A stretch of DNA of 8,556 nucleotides, taken from assembly GCA_013695195.1 (NCBI GenBank), contig JACDAY010000345.1, forward strand, positions 1-8,556, written 5' to 3'. Under the pieces are notes generated by a model that was given only the letters and a program-made list of their open reading frames with translations, had not been told where the DNA came from and searched no databases. Origin of the DNA: Blastocatellia bacterium (GTDB lineage: Bacteria; Acidobacteriota; Blastocatellia; Pyrinomonadales; Pyrinomonadaceae). Both the position numbers and the translations under genes were made by a program. Shown here piece by piece: positions 5,639 through 8,556 of the stretch. The number at the start of each line of letters is the position of its first letter. Within the stretch, counting starts at the first letter, position 1.

Positions 5639-8554
5639 ATGCTTACAGGCACAAAAATCGGTCGATACGAGATTCGTAAAAAAATCGGTTCTGGCGGCAT
5701 GAGTGAAGTTTATCTCGCCGAAGATACCGAGCTTGACCGCCTTATTGCGCTCAAAATTTTGCACGACGACGTAGCGACCAACGATGACCGCGTGGGCCGT
5801 TTTGTTCAGGAAGCTAAAGCTGCATCCGCTCTAAATCACCCTAATATATTGACGGTCCACGAGATCGGCACTTTTAAAGAACTGCGTTTTATCACCACCG
5901 AATATATCGACGGCGAAACTTTGTACGAACGATTGTCCCGTCAAAAGATGAGTTTCACATCCGCTCTGGATATTGCGATTCAGATCGCATCGGCTCTCGA
6001 TGCGGCACATGGCGCCGGGATAGTTCACCGCGACATCAAACCTGAAAATGTAATGATCCGTCCGGATGGGCTTGTCAAAATCCTCGATTTCGGAATTGCG
6101 AAGCTGGCCGAACCACAGGAATCGTATGGGCGGTTTGATAAGGGTGAAAAAGTATCAATGGCCCGAAAAGCAACGATTCCGGGAATGATCATCGGCTCGG
6201 CCAATTACATGTCACCTGAGCAGGCACTGGGCAAAGAAGTCGACGCGCGTTCGGATATTTTCAGCTTCGGCAATGTGTTGTATGAAATGTTGGCTCGCAA
6301 AATGGCGTTTGACGGCGAGAACGCGGTGGATGTTATTGGTGCGATCCTGCATAAGGAACCGATTCCTCTAAACCAAATATTGCCGGAACTGCCGGATCAG
6401 ATCGGCCGGATCGTCGACAAGATGCTAAGGAAAGACCTCGGCGAACGTTATCAAACGGCGAAAGATCTGAAGATGGATTTGAAGGATGCCAAGCAGGATT
6501 TGGAATTCCAGGACAAATTAAGCCACGAAACCAGGCCGCACCGTGAAGAGATAAAAACGCAAATGATGCAGGTGGCGACGACGGATGTTCCGAACCCGGT
6601 GACCCTTGCGGAATTCATCGCTCGCGGAGGAAACAAAAACAAGAGCGGCATGTTACTCACGTTAGTGTCCATCATGGCCGTTGCAGCGGCCCTGATTTAT
6701 TTTACCGCTCTCCGTGCGCGGCCCGCAGCTCTAACCGACAAAGACACTATCCTGCTCGCCGACATAGAGAATTCGACAGGCGATCCGGTCTTTGACGGAG
6801 CTCTCAAACAAGGTTTGGCAGTTACACTCGGACAGTCGCCATTTCTTGATATTTTTCCGGATTCGCGGGTGCGGCAGACCTTGCTTTTGATGCAGCGGGG
6901 ACAGGACGAGCGCGTAAGCGAACAGGTTGCGCGCGAAATCTGCCAGCGTCAGGGTTTAAAGGCCTTTCTGACAGGCTCGATCGCTCCTTTGGGCTCCAAT
7001 TATGTGATCATGCTCAAAGCAGTCAACGCGCAGTCCGGCGACGAAATTGCGCGCGAGCAAACGGAGGCTGACAGCAAGGAAGCGGTGTTGACCGCTCTTT
7101 CGGGGGCCGCGATCAGGATGCGAGCTCACTTAGGCGAAAGCCTTAGTTCGATTCAGAAGTTCGATGCTCCGATCGAACAGGCGACCACGGCATCGCTTGA
7201 TGCGTTAAAGGCTTATTCGCTCGGCCTTGAGCAAGCCAGTAACGGCAACTACGCGAAGGCTGTTCCTTTTTATGAGCGGGCGGTCGAACTCGATCCGACC
7301 TTCGCTATCGGATTTCAAGCCCTGGCACGCGATCAGTTCAACACCGGTTTTCTCAACGAAGCAATCGGATCGGCGATAAGAGCGTTTGAGCTGCGTGAGC
7401 GTACCAGCGAAAACGAGAAGCTGCATATCGATCTTTTTTACCACCGTGCGGTCATTAACGACCTGGAGAAAGCCATTGAAGTTGGCGAGGTTTGGAAGAA
7501 GACTTATCCGCGTTTCTGGCGGCCGTATCACTCGCTGGCGGACATTTATCTCGAAGTCGGTGAGTTTGAAAAGGCAGCCGAAAACGGGCGGGAGGCCGTC
7601 CGGCTTAACCCGAAGGTTGCCGCCGCCTATTCAAACTACGCCGGTGGTTTGATGTTCCTCAATCGTTTTGACGAGGCCGAGCAGGTTTACAAGCAGGCGT
7701 TCGACAACAATCTCGATGCCCCGGAATATCACTGGTACCTTTATTGGATCGCGTATTCCCGCGGGGACACGAACGGAATGCGACAACAAATGGACTGGCT
7801 GCAAACCGGTTCCTACGAGCGATGGGCGTTCGTTTTACAGGCTCAAACAGCGGCTCTTGGCGGACAGTGGCGCAGGTCACAGGAACTTTTGGAGCGCGCC
7901 ATAAAAATGTTTGAAGATCGTGGAATGAAAGGATTGGTCGCGTGGACTTCTGTTCGCTGGGCTCAGACGGGAGCCTCCTTTGGTGATTGCCGTAGTGCGA
8001 AACAGAATGTGGCCCGGACACTCTCGAACTCGCAAGACGCAACTTTCTCCGGCAGTATGAGTGTTTTAGCTCTTTGCGGCGATTCGGCACAGGCACTGGC
8101 CAACACAAAAAGGCTGGCCGAGATTTATCCCTATGACACGAGGTTCAATCATATTTGGCTGCCCGTCGCTAAAGCGGCTCTTGAACTTCAGCGCGGAGAA
8201 CCGGCTCGCGCTCTTGAGTTGCTTGCACCGGTAACTCGTTATGAAGGGGCAGCCGACTTTCAACCGCAATATCTGCGGGGACTTTGTTATCTGCGCCTGG
8301 GGCAAGGAACAGAAGCTGGTGCTGAATTTCGAAAAATACTCGACCGCCGCGGACAAACCGAAGTCCTTGTTTCGACGCTATATCCGCTGGCACGCCTGGG
8401 CATGGCGCGCTCCGCAGCTGTCACTGGCGATACCGCACTGGCACGTAAGTCATATGAAGAGTTTTTCGAGCTATGGAAAGATGCCGACCCTGACCTGCCA
8501 GTTCTAATCGAAGCGAGAAAAGAGTACGCGAATATGAAAATAGAATACCAATGA
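5639..8554 (+). CDS. Transmembrane Hanks-type Ser/Thr protein kinase with FlgO/CsgG-like and TPR region
   Basis: The complete 971-residue protein begins with a kinase domain (about 10-280) in which every key element is present: glycine loop GSGGMSEVY (17-25), Lys39, Glu58, catalytic HRDIKPEN (130-137), DFG (150-152), SPE (192-194), Asp206 and Arg270. It should be an active RD-type kinase controlled by activation-loop phosphorylation. That loop, DFG to SPE, is about 45 residues, longer and more basic than in PknB-like kinases. One membrane helix (about 337-357) places the rest outside the cytoplasm. Residues 370-500 resemble the FlgO/CsgG/TolB-N-like domain found after such kinases (ILLADIENSTGDPVFDGALKQGL at the start, LTGSIAPLGSNYVI at 444-457). 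TPR-like repeats follow at about 523-556, 627-660 and 661-693, with helical repeats to the end. Phosphorylation targets and the sensed ligand are unknown. The ATG at 5639 lacks a strong ribosome-binding site but gives the normal kinase N-terminus. The stop codon ends 2 nt before the window edge. Confidence 0.95.
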   Translation: MLTGTKIGRYEIRKKIGSGGMSEVYLAEDTELDRLIALKILHDDVATNDDRVGRFVQEAKAASALNHPNILTVHEIGTFKELRFITTEYIDGETLYERLSRQKMSFTSALDIAIQIASALDAAHGAGIVHRDIKPENVMIRPDGLVKILDFGIAKLAEPQESYGRFDKGEKVSMARKATIPGMIIGSANYMSPEQALGKEVDARSDIFSFGNVLYEMLARKMAFDGENAVDVIGAILHKEPIPLNQILPELPDQIGRIVDKMLRKDLGERYQTAKDLKMDLKDAKQDLEFQDKLSHETRPHREEIKTQMMQVATTDVPNPVTLAEFIARGGNKNKSGMLLTLVSIMAVAAALIYFTALRARPAALTDKDTILLADIENSTGDPVFDGALKQGLAVTLGQSPFLDIFPDSRVRQTLLLMQRGQDERVSEQVAREICQRQGLKAFLTGSIAPLGSNYVIMLKAVNAQSGDEIAREQTEADSKEAVLTALSGAAIRMRAHLGESLSSIQKFDAPIEQATTASLDALKAYSLGLEQASNGNYAKAVPFYERAVELDPTFAIGFQALARDQFNTGFLNEAIGSAIRAFELRERTSENEKLHIDLFYHRAVINDLEKAIEVGEVWKKTYPRFWRPYHSLADIYLEVGEFEKAAENGREAVRLNPKVAAAYSNYAGGLMFLNRFDEAEQVYKQAFDNNLDAPEYHWYLYWIAYSRGDTNGMRQQMDWLQTGSYERWAFVLQAQTAALGGQWRRSQELLERAIKMFEDRGMKGLVAWTSVRWAQTGASFGDCRSAKQNVARTLSNSQDATFSGSMSVLALCGDSAQALANTKRLAEIYPYDTRFNHIWLPVAKAALELQRGEPARALELLAPVTRYEGAADFQPQYLRGLCYLRLGQGTEAGAEFRKILDRRGQTEVLVSTLYPLARLGMARSAAVTGDTALARKSYEEFFELWKDADPDLPVLIEARKEYANMKIEYQ

Positions 8555-8556
8555 AA

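Overview
The window looks like an ordinary chromosomal segment from a mid-GC Gram-negative bacterium. It is most likely an Acidobacteriota member, with Blastocatellia/Pyrinomonadaceae as my best guess. That placement is inference. It rests on the large Hanks-type kinase fused through one membrane helix to a TPR-rich C-terminus (an architecture very common in that phylum), on the style of the class III aminotransferase, and on a REP-like palindromic repeat pair. No rRNA or other phylogenetic marker is present.

Layout. (1) Positions 1-631, minus strand: the N-terminal 210 codons of a PLP-dependent class III aminotransferase, cut by the window edge. (2) Positions 632-883: a divergent intergenic region with a 12-bp palindrome and a probable promoter/operator for the next gene pair. 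(3) Positions 884-1488, plus: a type II toxin-antitoxin pair, higB (GTG start) and higA. (4) Positions 1493-3541, plus: a full-length DUF255/YyaL (SPATA20-type) protein with a thioredoxin-fold N-terminus, starting 4 nt after higA. (5) Positions 3542-3707: two REP-like units in inverted orientation, then a strong stem-loop that probably terminates transcription from both sides. (6) Positions 3708-3965, minus: a small predicted lipoprotein whose mature part is a Met/Asn/Ser repeat built from 12-bp DNA units. (7) Positions 3966-4279: a hairpin-rich, AT-rich intergenic region with a good sigma70-type promoter. (8) Positions 4280-5548, plus: a membrane protein with GAF and GGDEF domains; the GGDEF signature is degenerate (INDEY) while the RxxD inhibitory site is intact. 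(9) Positions 5639-8554, plus: a complete 971-residue Ser/Thr kinase with a central membrane helix and a periplasmic FlgO/CsgG-like plus TPR region, preceded by its own probable promoter.

How the genes relate. higB and higA form a self-contained toxin-antitoxin operon, and the DUF255 gene may be read from the same transcript. The GAF-GGDEF protein and the kinase are adjacent, co-oriented membrane signalling proteins and could belong to one signalling neighbourhood, but each has its own promoter-like sequence and nothing proves a functional link. I see no unmistakable new multi-gene system. The most notable items are the degenerate GGDEF protein with a conserved c-di-GMP binding site, the Met-repeat lipoprotein, the inverted REP pair and the higBA-DUF255 junction.
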